DNA of 64,000 nt from Cutaneotrichosporon cavernicola (GCF_030864355.1 NC_083396.1:62001-126000); one strand, 5' to 3'. Positions 1 through 11,900 are shown, numbered from the stretch's first letter. Numbers and translations: made by a program. The notes: generated by a model not told the origin, from the sequence alone.

Positions 1-239
1 CAGGCCGTCCGTGTCAGACAACCAACATTACCATCATTCCATCACGTCCACACACAGCTCAAGTCATGAGGTGCATTGTCCACACCTTGATTCTCTACTC
101 GCCATCCCCACGAGCCCATTGTACGTAGCGGGCAGGACAAGGTGGATGGTGGGAATGGAGCGCTCGATTCTCTGACCATCACATTGCGCATGAGATAAAC
201 GCCGCTTGGCCCTCACCCATCTCTCTCCATCCCACTCCT

Positions 240-320
240 CAACTCACCATTTTCCACCTCCCACTCTTCAACTCACCATTTTCCACCTCCCACTCTTCAA
301 CTCACCATTTTCCACCTGCC
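240..320 (+). repeat. 29-bp tandem repeat in 5' leader, about 2.8 copies
   Basis: Two identical 29-bp units (240-268 and 269-297) are followed by a 23-base partial third unit (298-320). Each begins CAACTCACCATTTTCC and is pyrimidine-rich. The array ends ten bases before the ATG at 330, so it most likely lies in the 5' UTR or core promoter of that gene. It contains no ATG. Confidence 0.9.
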
Positions 321-329
321 ACCACCAAC

Positions 330-2011
330 ATGACCTCCCCCAAAGGCAGCCTTCCCAACGCCGAACACAAGTTGGACACTTGGTATCGCCACAACAAAGG
401 CACTGCCTTCTTCTGCCTGATGTCCAACGACGACCTCCTTCCACCCCCTCGCCCACCCGGCACAATGCTCCTGCAAGCACCTGATGTAAGTGTCTCCACT
501 CGGAAGCAGAGCTCACGCAGACCATGTGGTGGGCATACGACCCCACGGCGGACCTCGACAGTCTCCCACTCGACCTGGCCGAGCTCTTGCCCAAGGAGCG
601 CAGTCGTCAAGGCTCCCACACGGCTGCTATGACACAGGGTGCATACGAGGACGACGACGAGTCGGGTGAAGACGAGGACGACGCGTTCATCGCCAGCATG
701 CCGCACGCTCTTCAAGGTTCCACTCGGCCAGCCACACACGAGAATGACGAGCCTGAGGAATTTGGAGACGAGTCGACGAAGAGTGACGGCAACGCGTCCG
801 AGGACATTGAGCACAGCCACTCCGAGGAGAGTGGCGACGACGAGTCTGAGGACATTGAGGGCGACGAGTCTGAGAGTGACGACCACAAGTCCGAGTTCGA
901 CGAGAGTGACGACGACGAGTCAAAGGAGACCGGATACGAGTCCGCTGTCGACGTCAAACCCAAGCTCCCTTCTCCAATCGAATCCGCTGGCGACGTCAAA
1001 CCCAAGCTCCCTTCTTCGATCGAAGCGCAGCCCTACGTCCCACGGTCCTCCACCTGGGTAAAGTTAGAGGACGATGACGAGACCAAGCCCTGCATTCTCG
1101 CGCCCATCACCAGTCGAATTCCCGTTGTCCCTGCAATGGAGCGTCCCATCAAGTTGGAGGCTCCTCCGCAGCCGTACCGTTCATTGCCCAGGCAGTTCCA
1201 ATCTTCCCCAACTTCCCCATCCCCAAGCCGTCCGCCTCTGCATACCTCGTCGAACATCCCACTTCCGCCTCTGGTCCACCAGATGGTCGATCGGCCCGCC
1301 AAGCGCAGCCGCTCCCCCGACCTGGAAGACGTCGGCAACAGTCCTCGCACCACGCCCCACCGAGTCGCCGGTGCGCTCGACTTTGAGCGACGTAAGCGCT
1401 TCAAGTCGGGGTTCGGCGGTGCCGCACCCGATCCGCCGAGCCAAAGCTCCAAACAAACTGACGGCTTAAAGGAGGCCGGACAGCCTCAAGGTCCTTCTAC
1501 TTCGGCCACAGTGGCGAACATCAACCGCTTGGAGTACGAGGCCTCGCTCCACCAAAAGAGCCAGAGCGCGGATGAAGAGGATGAGCTCGACAGCACGAGC
1601 GTGTCCTCAGCCTCCTCCACCGCGTCTCGCAAAGAAGATCCAACGGCGGATCAGGAAGAGCACGCGCTCGACGACTCGCACACCTCGGCGAACTCTTCCC
1701 GCACCTCACAGACTCCTGGTCCGTCATTCCCTCGACCTCCGGCTACCGGTCAAGTGTCCAGGCGGCAGGGTATGCGTACAGCCATCGACACCTTCTCATG
1801 GTGGGCGAGGGAAGAGGTTCATCGCTCCGAGCAGCGATTTTCCAACCTTGAGAGTGATTTGACCCGCGGCCTTTCACGGGCCACGGATATCGAGGCGACG
1901 TTCGCCCTGGGGCTTGCGCAGGGCAGGCTTGACCAGGCTCGATCGTGGGACGACCGGATGAAAGAGGCGCTCCGGAGCTTTGAACACCACGACGACAGCG
2001 ACAGTGAGTGA
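330..2011 (+). CDS. Hypothetical acidic, low-complexity protein
   Basis: I do not recognise this protein, which is about 548 aa. Exon 1 is 330-485, a 35-nt GT-AG intron follows (486-520), and exon 2 resumes in frame at 521 and runs to a stop at 2011. Residues near 90-175 are strongly acidic (runs of D, E and S, such as EDIEGDESESDD). The middle is rich in P and S and has a duplicated segment ending DVKPKLPS. The last 80 residues look more ordered, with a tryptophan pair (SWWARE) and charged, possibly helical sequence. No catalytic motif, signal peptide or membrane segment was seen. The composition would suit a nuclear or chromatin-associated protein, but that is only an inference. The start at 330 is chosen because the frame is open from there and the short intron joins the two ORFs exactly. 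Confidence 0.72.
941..1023 (+). repeat. In-frame 41-bp direct repeat within the coding region
   Basis: Bases 941-981 recur at 983-1023 with a few substitutions. The 42-base period keeps the reading frame and duplicates a peptide containing DVKPKLPS. It looks like a recent internal duplication in the disordered part of the protein. Confidence 0.8.
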
Positions 2012-2188
2012 GACCAAGGCCAGTTATGAGGCTCGTAGAATATGTTCTGTATCTTTGATGTGAGAGAGTAAACAAACGAAGCAAGCCTCTGGGACGAGTT
2101 CGAGTTGACATTCGCCGATTTCGACCTGTATGAAGAGGTAGAAGAGTCGGGTCATGACCGAGCGTCGCCTGTTCAACTACCACCCTCA
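2012..2188. other. Short spacer before the tRNA
   Basis: This is the presumed 3' UTR of the gene ending at 2011 plus the 5' flank of the tRNA gene. No further feature is seen. Confidence 0.5.
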
Positions 2189-2286
2189 GGCAACGTGGCG
2201 GAGTGGTTAACGCGTTGGACTTGAACTTGAACTGAGGATCAGATCCAATTCCTTCGGGAGCGCCTGTTCGAACCAGGCCGTTGTCG
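2189..2286 (+). tRNA. tRNA-Ser(UGA) with a 17-nt intron
   Basis: The acceptor stem GGCAACG (2189-2195) pairs with CGTTGTC (2279-2285), with one G-U, and is followed by discriminator G (2286), as expected for serine tRNAs. The anticodon stem TTGGA (2215-2219) pairs with TCCAA (2244-2248). The loop reads C-T-TGA-A, with anticodon TGA at 2222-2224. An intron at 2226-2242 sits at the canonical place one base 3' of the anticodon. A long variable arm with a TCC/GGA stem marks it as class II. The T arm is GCCTG / TTCGAAC / CAGGC. The intron starts with a repeat of the loop sequence (CTTGAA twice). No CCA is encoded, as usual in eukaryotes. Confidence 0.93.
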
Positions 2287-2287
2287 G

Positions 2288-2292
2288 TTTTT
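2288..2292 (+). terminator. Pol III terminator (T5)
   Basis: A run of five T begins two bases after the tRNA discriminator base, the standard RNA polymerase III stop signal. Confidence 0.85.
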
Positions 2293-2824
2293 GGAAAGAT
2301 GGACCTCTTGCGCACGAAGCTCGAGCCATGCCCGTGCCGGTACCTCGGCCTCGGTCCGTCTTCCCCCTTGTGTACTGTGGCCTGGCCTTGCGGAAACGGC
2401 CACATACGGTCGGCTCAGGTTCCTGTTTGAACTGGATGCCTAGCATCACCCTCCCAGTGGCCAATGACAATGTCCAGATGACCATGGCAATCCAGGTGCG
2501 TAGGTGGGAATCAGACACGGTTGATACCACGTCGCCGCTCGTCGCCGTGCCCACGGTTATCCCGGGTGATGAACGGCGGGCCGAACACGGCTTTCACTGA
2601 GTGGGATACGAGATTCATGTCCCAGTACCACGTACAAATCGGCTTGGACAACCCAGCCCGGAACTGGGCCGAGTCGCCGTATGCCAGGCAGAACGGCCAG
2701 ATTCCCACGTGGCTATCAGCAAATGGGCCGGTTGAATGGTGTGCGATAGCCCGCGCATGCATATACAATTGTCTATAGGACAGTCCATGATGGCCATAAT
2801 ACATAGGGTTAGAATACACAGCTC
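2293..2824. other. Intergenic, nothing recognised
   Basis: This stretch lies between the tRNA gene and the 3' end of the minus-strand glycosyltransferase. ORFs here are short with unbiased composition, and no repeat or RNA gene was recognised. Confidence 0.5.
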
Positions 2825-4648
2825 TCACAGCTCGAACATGCCGAGGTCGACGCCGAGCTCGCTCTCCTGCCCATTCTTGCGGTTAGTCAAGATGCGCTCG
2901 GCTTCAGAGCGCCAGTCACGATGCACAAAGTTGCGCATGCGCTCGTCGAATGCGTCGCGTCTCAGACGTGGGAGAATGTAGGGCTCGGCGGGGGTCGTCA
3001 TGGCTGTTCGTAGGGCCGTGAAGAACGACTCGTAATTTCTCGCCTCGACGTGGTAAACATGTCTGTGGTCAGTGCGTATTGGGTAGAGGCCCTGGCAATA
3101 GGGCTCTGCCTTTTCCACTGGGTGCTCACTCACGGAGGTTGTTCGTAGCGCATCGAGTCGTGTTGCACAGACATCCACGTCTCGGGTTTGTCGGCCGTGG
3201 AGTGTTCCCCCAAGATGTGCTGTTTGTCAGTGGACATCTCCACACCCTGCAGGCCATCCGGCTTTCTGGAGAGAATGACTCTCAACCTGACCAGTAAACT
3301 CACGGGGTTGAGGAATGGGACTCCCTGCGTGTCAGTCAAGCATATCGTCGAGGACTCACTCGTGCGATTGCGCGGTATGGCGACGGCGATGTAGCTGGCC
3401 ATCCAATGCCAACCATGGCCTTTGAGTTGGCCACGGCATCGTCAAACTCGCTCGCGTTCAGCTTTCCAAGCTGTCGCACGCCTTCAGGAACTTTCCACTC
3501 CCCCAGCTTTTCCTTTTCTTCTGGCGTACGGTCGTCGATGAACCCGCCGACAAACTCAAAGTCGGGGATCTCCTTACGCATGTCGTGGTAGGCGCGCGTG
3601 ATAAACTCGGCCGGGATGAATGGTTCGGCGCGCCACTTGTAAAAGTACTGCACCCTCTTTCCGAGGATATAAGCACGGTTTGGGCGCTGCGACCACGGCA
3701 CAGTGCGTGTCTCCTCAGGCAGCTCTAGGGCGTACCCGAGGTAGGTGTTGTCTGCATCAGTCCTGACCATGCTGTTTGCTCACTTCGATAGTTTCCCATT
3801 CCGACTTGGCGCCATTCAATCTCGGCCGATGCACACCAGTAGCTGCTGATAACTGTGCCCTTTGGCGTGGAGAAGTAGTAGAAGCGGAAGTACTTCCATG
3901 TCGGAAAGCCATCGGGACGCGCCTCTGAACGGAAGAAGTCCCTTGGACGTCCGTATCTGCTGCCAGGCGAATCATCACCGATTATGGCCTTGACAAGCTC
4001 CGGGATTTGGCGGTAGATGTGCGCGACGTACCGCCAGTCATCCTTTGCGAGGAGCACGGTGTATCCTTGTCGCTCAAGTGACTCGATCATGCCGTTGCAC
4101 CATACGCCTTCGCCACCGATATAGCCCTTGAACACTGACAAGTGACAGTGGTACGCAGCGAAGATGACCACCTGGTATGTCAGCGTGATGAGGCACGGAA
4201 TGGAAGAGAAACCAAGACCGACGAACATTCTCCGCATTGCTGTGGCAGTCCCCGCGCGCCATGCACGCAGTCAGTTGCCGCAGTTTTGCCTCTGTGTAGT
4301 ATCTGGTATCAGCGGGTACCGGTAGATTGCGCACTTGTAGTTGTTTTCATCATTGTTGAGGCCCTTGAGCACGCCGAGCTGACTTCCTGGGGGAATGCTC
4401 GTGAGAATGTCATGGACCCTCGAACGTTGGCCTCTGAATGCAGGCAGCTGGAAAGGGTTTGTTAGCCTATTAGCCATGTTGGGAGGAGGTCCGTTCCATA
4501 TTGCGACGACGCATGGAAGTGAACCAGTGTACACTGCTTGGAGGCCGACGATAAGGAGAAGCGAGACGAGGCCACAGAGTCCGACGAGGATGTGGCGCCG
4601 CGACATGCGCCGCACACCCATCAACTGGGTGAGTAGCCGTTTCGACAT
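2825..4648 (-). CDS. Putative GT18 family (Mgat5-like) glycosyltransferase
   Basis: This is a predicted type II Golgi membrane enzyme. After a short basic N-terminus (MSKRLL) there is one hydrophobic anchor at about residues 19-40, then a luminal domain. Conserved blocks resemble animal alpha-1,6-mannosyl-glycoprotein 6-beta-GlcNAc transferase V: GVWCNGMIESLERQGY, a KYFRFYYFSTPKGT segment, AYILGKRVQYFYKW, and a donor-site region (MVGIGWPATSPSPYRAIA then GVPFLNP), matching the order in GT18. It is split by about six introns: for example a 32-nt one joins the ORF ending near 3780 to the next exon, and others lie near 3340, 3270 and 3110. The exon 1/2 junction near 4290 was not resolved. The stop is at 2825. 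In animals the enzyme branches complex N-glycans. Fungi do not make those, so donor and acceptor here are unknown; a role in wall or capsule glycoprotein modification is speculation. Confidence 0.78.
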
Positions 4649-5511
4649 TGTGATAGTAAAGAGAGGTAGAATGTCATGTTGTGGTATTTTCTAGTCTACC
4701 TTCATGTCTACAGGGTTTTCCCAGCACTGCCCAGCAGGCTCCTGAGGCCCGGAGCATCGCCTACTGGGCATCGGCCAGAGATGTGAGATTCTGTGTATGC
4801 CGCACGGACAGATCTGTGGAGTTTGGTGTACCATAGTCTGTGTGATTAGTATTATATGTCCCTCGGATCTACGATGAGGTCCTTCCAGATTTTAGGATGA
4901 CGACAAAGAGTGTGAGTCCTGGCCCTCTGCCCTTTGTTTCACCTTGCCTCGGATCTGCAATGCAGGTGTAGGTTCTCTCTCTCCCTCTCTCACTCTCACA
5001 TTGTTATGACTGAGCCGACCATGGCCGATGCACGGACCTCTACTCCCGACCTCGTTGCTTACACTGGTGGTATGTGGCACTCATTGGCTCCTGTCATTCG
5101 CCACGCTCGTCCCCTCGCTTAGGACATGGTGTTCCATAGCCAAGGTACATTGTCCTTGTCCACTCGTCCCCACCTATACAAGTAGAACACTTGTCTATAG
5201 ATCTGTCCCCATCGACACACTTTCTTAGTCGCTTACTGTCGTTCACTCTGGCACAGCTCCCACTTCGTCACTCAACACTCACTCACTCTCTCCAGCATCT
5301 GCTATGCGGTAATTGATGTGTGTATCTATCCAGCGTGCTGTATCCCAAATGATGATGTCATCACCATCGGGGGCTCAAGCAGACAGAGAGCAATGACATC
5401 TTACACTCAGTACATGTAGATCTGTATAGATGTGAGTACCTATGATGTGACTAACGTGATCTCGGGAAGGGATCAGATGTGTGTGTGGAAAGAGTTTACC
5501 AAAGCCTACAT
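4649..5511. other. Intergenic; promoter side of the GT18 gene
   Basis: This is the upstream region of the minus-strand GT18 gene and the 3' flank of the next minus-strand gene. It contains a CT-rich tract near 4975-5000 and several short direct similarities, but no convincing coding frame or RNA gene. Confidence 0.5.
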
Positions 5512-8500
5512 CTACAGAAACCCACTCTCACGCCAAGCGTCAACCCACAGCTTTACCAGCTCTGGCCCCACCGGCTCGCATCCGGCAATGGTAGGGCTAA
5601 TTCGCGACGTGTGCTCAACACTGAACTCGACGAGACGGCGCGCACCCAGGCGTCCCTTCCAGAAGCCAAGGAGCTTGTAACTCGGGTTGGTCTTGAGGTC
5701 TGGATAGCCTTCGAGCGCCGTTATCCATTCTTGTGGCGGGACGCGGTCGAAGACCAAGCCCCCGGCTGCGAGACCGTCGAGAATTGTCGACCACTCGGCA
5801 ATGTGTGGATTCACGACGTGATACACTGCACTGGCAGTGTGTGCGAGGACAATCTCGGAGATTGCTCGAGCAGCCACGTCCACAGGCAGCCAAGCTGGCG
5901 TCTCTTCCAGCAGAGGCAGTGAGTTTGTGACTCGCGCCGTGCGGAACATGAGCGGCCATGCCTCGGTTTCATTCCATACCCCGTGCTCAGTGTCTCCCAC
6001 CAATTGACCAATACGCAGGACACCGACGCGACCGCCAGCCCGCTCCAGCACTTTCTCCACCACCCACTTGCTTTGCGCGTATCCCATCCCGCTCGCACTC
6101 GCCGGGTCGTCGGGGAACGTCTCAGGGACGAACGACAGTCCATCCCCCTGCCGCGTGCCCACGGACGAGGAGAAGAAGAATGCTGCGTTGTGAGTGGTGC
6201 GCCGTGCAAGGTTGAGGAGGTTGACGGCTCCTCCGATGTGCTCGTTGAAAGACTCGAGGGACAACACAAAGTTAACGGGCCAAGCGTTGTGGATGACCTC
6301 AGTCACACTCGTGCGGAGGCTGTCATACTCGTCTGCCGACAGCCCGAGGTCGGGTCGGTTCACGTCAGCAGCGAGGGCACGCCAGCGAGCCGGCACTGTG
6401 CGGTGGCGCTGCGCCAGCGACGCTTCCACGCGGGTCGTCGCCTGTGCGTGCGAGGGTGCCCGTGCAATGCACACAACTTCAACCACTTCGGGGCGACGGA
6501 GGAGCTGGTCCAGGATGTGTGCACCAAGACTCCCTGTAGCACCCGTCAGCAGGACCACATGCTCCTTCACCACTGGCCCCGAGCTTGGCACCACAGGGTC
6601 GACCGCGGTGGCCCACCGCTCCACCATCTCCTTCATGGCGACGTGGACGTCGCGCGCTTGACTAACGTTGCCAGCCTTCACGGCCAGAAGGTGTTCGGCG
6701 AGCTGTGCAATCGATGGGTGGTCGTACACGATATTCTGTCCAAGTGTCGCTCCGCCAAGCTCGAGGTCCTTCTGCAACGCGTTTCGCACTCGTGTGGCCT
6801 GCAGCGAGTCGACGCCAAAGGCGAACAGGTCCGTGTCGCGCTCCAGACCCTCCACCTCCCCTAGCGTGACGCGCAAGGTATCGCTTAGGAACGCCTCCAT
6901 CTCCTCTTGATTGGTAATGTCGCGCTTCGGCAAGCCTGTTCCCTGCTCAAAACGTACGTACACGCCGTCAATCACATCCGCAAACTTTCGGTAACACGCC
7001 GGGCGGAGGATGCTCATCTTGGTCGCCACGGGGATGTCTGTGCCAGGAGGCAGGATCTCGACCATCTCTGGGAGGATCCTTGAATGTGTCGGCGCTCGCG
7101 AGTTGGCGTCCGCAATGACGGGCCATATGGCATCGATGAAGGCGGCGCGGTCGTGGGCCAGCGCAGCGCCAGCGTCCGAGGGAAGGATGAGCGCGCCTAC
7201 CTGTGGGCGCCCGTCGCCAAAGACGATGCACTCCTGTACAAGAGGCGAGTTGCCGCGAATGTCGAGTTCGAGGGGCGCCGGGTTCGTCTTCTCGCCCAGC
7301 GTGAGAGTGAGGGTGTCGTCGAGGCGACCGACGTACTTGAGCCAAGTCGGATGGTCAGGATGGCGCACCACCAGGTCCTTTGTTGCATAGGCGCCATCGG
7401 GGCGGTTACTCATGATCTTGGCCGGCCATCCATCTTTGACCACTACCTCGAATGTATTCGAGCCGCGCGGCTCGAGGTCGAGGTAATTGGAGATGAGGCC
7501 CTCATTGCGCACATAATTCCACGCCTTGTCGGTCTTGAAGTCGCGGTTCGACGTCATTAGAGCCCCAGTTTCGGTGGTGCCGTACTGCGAGAAGAGGGGG
7601 ACGCCAGCCGCCACAAGCCTATCCCCAAGGTCGTCCGGGACAGCGGCGCCGGCAAAGCTCACGGCCTCCATGCGCGCCAGACTCGCAACGCCCTCCTGGG
7701 TCTCGGCGAGGAGCTTGAGCACGTACGGCACCGCAAAGTGCTGTACCGGCCGCGTCGGAGACGCGTTGATCACGCGCACAATGTTACCGGCCGTAATCGG
7801 GAGGTGGGGTGGGAAGAGCGTGAACGCCTTACCGTGATAGATACAGCGGAAGATGGAAAAGTGCCCGAAGCCATGGAAGAGCGGGAGCGCAGAGAACCCC
7901 GTCTTGGGCACGCTCACAGCTGCGTTCGCGATGAGCCCGTAGTGAGTGACGTACACGGGTTTTGGGAAGCCCGTCGACCCCGAAGAATGGAGGATGACAC
8001 ACGCGCGCTTACTCTCCTCTTCAGGTGTGAGGCGGGCCGGAAACGGGGCAATTTCGGCCTCTCTCACGCCTCCCGGGCCCCAGAGGGGGAAGCGCTTGTC
8101 CTTGACCAGTTGCAATGAGATGCCCTCTTTGGAGAGCAGGGACTGCGCCTGTGCGACAGTGGACGCAAATTTGGGCCCATAGATGATATGATTTGCCTTG
8201 GTGATCTTACACAAGTGCGCCACCGCTGCAACCGAGTTGTTGACGCTCACAAGGAGTGCCGTGAGGCCGAGCCTGGCGAGCGCCATCTCGAGGAGGCTCT
8301 CGTCGATCGCTGTGGTGACGAGCACGGCGATCACCCGTGGTGGAGGGAGTTGGCCGGGTGTACATGAGGGCTGGAGGTTGAGCCCCGCGTAGTGTGCTGA
8401 TAGACGGTCGACGGCGCGAGAGATGTCCGAGTAGCTGCTGTCAGCAGGGTTTGGAGGTTGTAGGGGCGGGAGAGGGGAAATAGATAGTTCCAGGGCCAGA

Positions 8501-8704
8501 CGAATGCGTGAGCAACTCACGTCAGTGTCTGCAACTCATCTCCAAACTCTGCTGCGCCAGTATGCACTGCCGAGTCGTCAGGCTGCGTCGCTGTCGTCAG
8601 TTGTCATCCCGGCTCCGCGTCCACAACTCACCCGTGCGCAGCGCCAGTAGCTCCGTGAGAGAGCGGGCGTGGAACTTGGGTTCTGTCTTGGGAGCTGCCG
8701 TCAT
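5512..8704 (-). CDS. NRPS-like adenylation-carrier-thioester reductase enzyme
   Basis: This single-module enzyme of about 1,020 aa should activate a carboxylic acid as the acyl-AMP, load it onto a phosphopantetheine arm and release it reductively as aldehyde or alcohol. Exons: 8704-8632 (ATG at 8704), 8590-8521, then 8437-5512; the two junctions restore one frame. The A domain has the AMP-binding loop HSSGSTGFPKPV and the later core GRLDDTLTLTLGEKTNP. The carrier domain has FGVDSLQATRV with the acceptor Ser. The C-terminal reductase opens with a Rossmann motif, LLTGATGSLGAHILDQLL, and keeps the SDR-type YAQSK (Tyr/Lys). There is no condensation domain. It is shorter than Lys2 alpha-aminoadipate reductase (about 1,400 aa), so a carboxylic-acid-reductase-like NRPS-like enzyme fits better. 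The substrate cannot be told. No tailoring genes lie next to it. Confidence 0.9.
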
Positions 8705-8937
8705 ATTGATGTAGGGGAAGAGAATGAGGAGGGCATTGACATGAGGTTGTCGACTGATATAGCTTGCCAACTGTCCTATCTCGGTCAGACATCATTCCGG
8801 GTGACCGCTTTGAACCGGCTCGGACCGTCGGGCCGGAAGCCATTCCGTCCACATTCCGTCGTCATCATCCGGTCAAGCCCGTACTCAATATATCCTCCAG
8901 CCTAATATTAGCATCTAGTGGAATGTATGGTACAACA

Positions 8938-11900
8938 CTATACGGCCCAGTCCCCCGCATCCTCGCCCTCACGGACGAATGGCTTGTCAATCGCTGCAAC
9001 TGCGCCCTCGCAAAGTGGGCAGACGGCCGCGACGAGGGCGTCCAGTTCGGCACGGGCGGCCTCAAGCCGACTCTCATCCTGGGGTCGATTCTTCTTCCCC
9101 CCAACCACAGCCTGGGCCAGCGCGTCGGGCACGATGAGCTCGCGCAGCCGGTCGCCAGCAGCGAGGACTCGGCGACCGGGACCGAGCAGGAAGTCGGCTG
9201 CCGAGGCCGTCTCCTGCCTGCGCGGGGTGGAGGTGCCGCTGAATTGTGAGGACAGGAGGCGATGGCCTGGCGCGTCCGAACGCACGAGCTCGTCCTGCAG
9301 GTGCAGGATGCGGCGGAGAGAGGGTGAAGGGAGGTACTCCATGGCCTGGCGTCAGCTCGTATACAAAGGGAACAGCGTACCATGGAGATGAGGCAGTCAG
9401 CGTGGAACGCGTGTTGGCACGGGAAGACGTAGAACTGGCGGCTCGTGATGCCCTGGCCGCAGCGCCAGCACTTGTCGCTCATCTCAACGGCGACGAAGCG
9501 CGTACTCAGCGCGTCAATGTCATGCTTGATGCTTTCGGCGGAGCGCGTCGCCTCAGCCATTTCGGCCTTGAGCTCATCGATGCGGGCCGAATAGTCCTCG
9601 AGAGCGCTACAGATCTCGGTCTTGAAGTCGTCGATGACCACAAAGTCAGGGAAGAATGGGAGGATGTCCTCAATCTTGACAAGGTCGGTACTTTCGAGGA
9701 ACTTCATCGCGCTCTTGATGTCGCCCTTCTCCTGTACGACGTATTTGGCAATCTTAAGCCACAGCTTCTTGCGCAGCGGCTCATCGTCATCGGGCTTGTC
9801 GGCGTTGATCTTGGCCAGCTCAAGGTCGCCCTTCTCGAGCGCAAGTGCTACACTCTGCTCGTACAGGCCCATGCGGGAATAGATGTGCACGCACGGCTGG
9901 ATGCGTCCGTGGGCTTTGCAAAGCCGCAGGGCGTAGTCGAGGTCGTAGTAGGGACGTTCAGTGATGGGGTCGTCTGGGCACGAGTTCAGGAAACGAAGGA
10001 GAGGGGCGTCGTCCGGGTCCTTGTCGCTCGCGTACAGCGTGAGTAAGAGGTTGTAGATGGTCGAGTCGGTCGAAGCCTGCCGGAAAACCACATGCTCGAG
10101 GTACCGCACCGCCTGGTTGGTGGGGAGCGGTTCCGAGCGCTGCTGCAGAAGAGCGGGAATGAGACGACGCGGCTCAAGCGCGACCTGTCGCTCCCACGCG
10201 TTGACCGTCTGCTTAGGCACGTTGCGCATGAGGATCGACGCGAAGCGATAGTACAGGTCGAGCGAGTCCTGACGGCTGAGGACATCGATGGCTTTGGTCC
10301 AATTTTCCTCCTGGATCCAGTGCTCGACAACACGGTCGTGGTCCTTGTTCAGCTCGGCGTAGTAGAGATACAAGTCCATGCGTCCGTGTGCGAGGATGAG
10401 CTCGTACACGACGCGAGGGTCGAGGTTGGCACGGTAGTCCTTGATAAATGTCCGCAGATCGTCCTCGACCATGTCCCGCTCGACGTGCAGAGTCTCCACA
10501 TCGCTTGTAGCCGCCTCGGCCGCAATCAGGTCCTCGAGCGTGTTGCATTTGCTGAGGTATATCTCGAGGAGCCACGTCGCGATCATCATACGCTGCGTCA
10601 AGTCCTTCTTGTCGAGCTTGTCGAGCCGGCCGATGAGGTACACGCGCAATGCGTCTCGTTCGTCCGCGTCCACAAACCGCAGCGTCACGAATTCGAAGCT
10701 ACGCGTCGACTCGGCATACGCACGTGCGGAGAGGATGTGCTTGCCCTCAGCGAAGAGCGCATCGCCCTGCTTGGAGAGCACAATGTCGCGCTGCGCGGGC
10801 GTCGCCGCGTACTTGAGCGCAGACGCGTACTTGCCACTCTCAAGCTTGGCACGCCACACGTCGCGCTCCTCTTTCTGCACGACGACCTCAATAATTGACT
10901 GGGTCGTCGACACCCAAAACGTGCGCGACACGGGGTCAGAGGAGAGACTGAGCGCCTTCTGCCGGGAGCTGAGAGGTAAGGGCTCGTCCCAGACGACCTT
11001 CTCGCTGAGCCTTGAGACGGCGACGATGCGGTCTGCGTAGAGGAAGAGCCAGTGCCATTCGGAAACAGCGCAGGATATAGGAACTGGGACCGGCGTCTCG
11101 GTGACAGGAGGCGCGTTGCGACGGAACGTCGCGGCGGGCGGAGCGTCGACGACCGGTGCTGGCGGATAAGGGAGAAGGGATGGCTGGTAGAGGATCTCGG
11201 AGGTCGGCGTGGGAGATAGCGCTGAGTAGTACAACCCCGCTGCTGTCAGCCAAGCGACCGCGGTGGGTGCGGGAAGGTCGGCTGCCACTTGTCCCTCGAC
11301 GGACGGGATGAATGTGTGCAACTCTGACGCGGGAGGGTCGCCAGGCAATTCGTGGAACTTGGGTACGCCGTCGCGAACGGTGCGGAAGACCTCCTCAGCC
11401 CAGCCGCCACCCTTGCCACCTGCAAATGTGGTGCTCACAGGCGCCTGGACCTCGAACACTCTGTCCTTGGTGGTCCACACAGCCCAGGCGGAGCGCTCCT
11501 TCTTCTCCTTCCAGAACCCGAAAGCGATGCCGGTGACAGTCTCGCCGCCCTCGACGTGGTACACGACCTGGAGGTCGCGCTCAAGCTGCTTGCCCATAGG
11601 CAGTTGAACCTTGAAAATGTCGTCCGATGGGGGAAGGGGAAGGGAGAGGATGGCGCCCGTCGCGCAGCCTAGCAGCACGTCTGTCGGAGGTGGGGAGCTC
11701 GGATCGGTGTTCTCAGAGGGGATGGGGGACCACGCAACTGCAGTAACGTTCTGGCGGAGGCGTAGAGCGCGAGGTCGGCGGTTCTGCTGGCTGCTTATCC
11801 CCGCGACAGGAAGGTAAAACGCATCGCCGGTGGATGTGGTAATGATGAGATGACGCGCAGTGGGGTCGGCAAAGAGCGCCTTGATGGTCACATCGCGCAG

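Noticed and set aside
268..886. Minus-strand frames opposite the first gene
   Set aside because: Antisense shadows; the plus-strand frame is supported by a precise intron and by acidic repeat evolution in frame.
5983..6864. 293-aa plus-strand open frame inside the NRPS-like gene
   Set aside because: It is antisense to the reductase domain, has no family motif and reflects the high-GC codon bias of the real gene.
8865..8937. C-terminal extension of VPS18 in the unspliced frame
   Set aside because: Splicing the 35-nt intron near 9380 restores the second half of the RING finger and stops at 8938.
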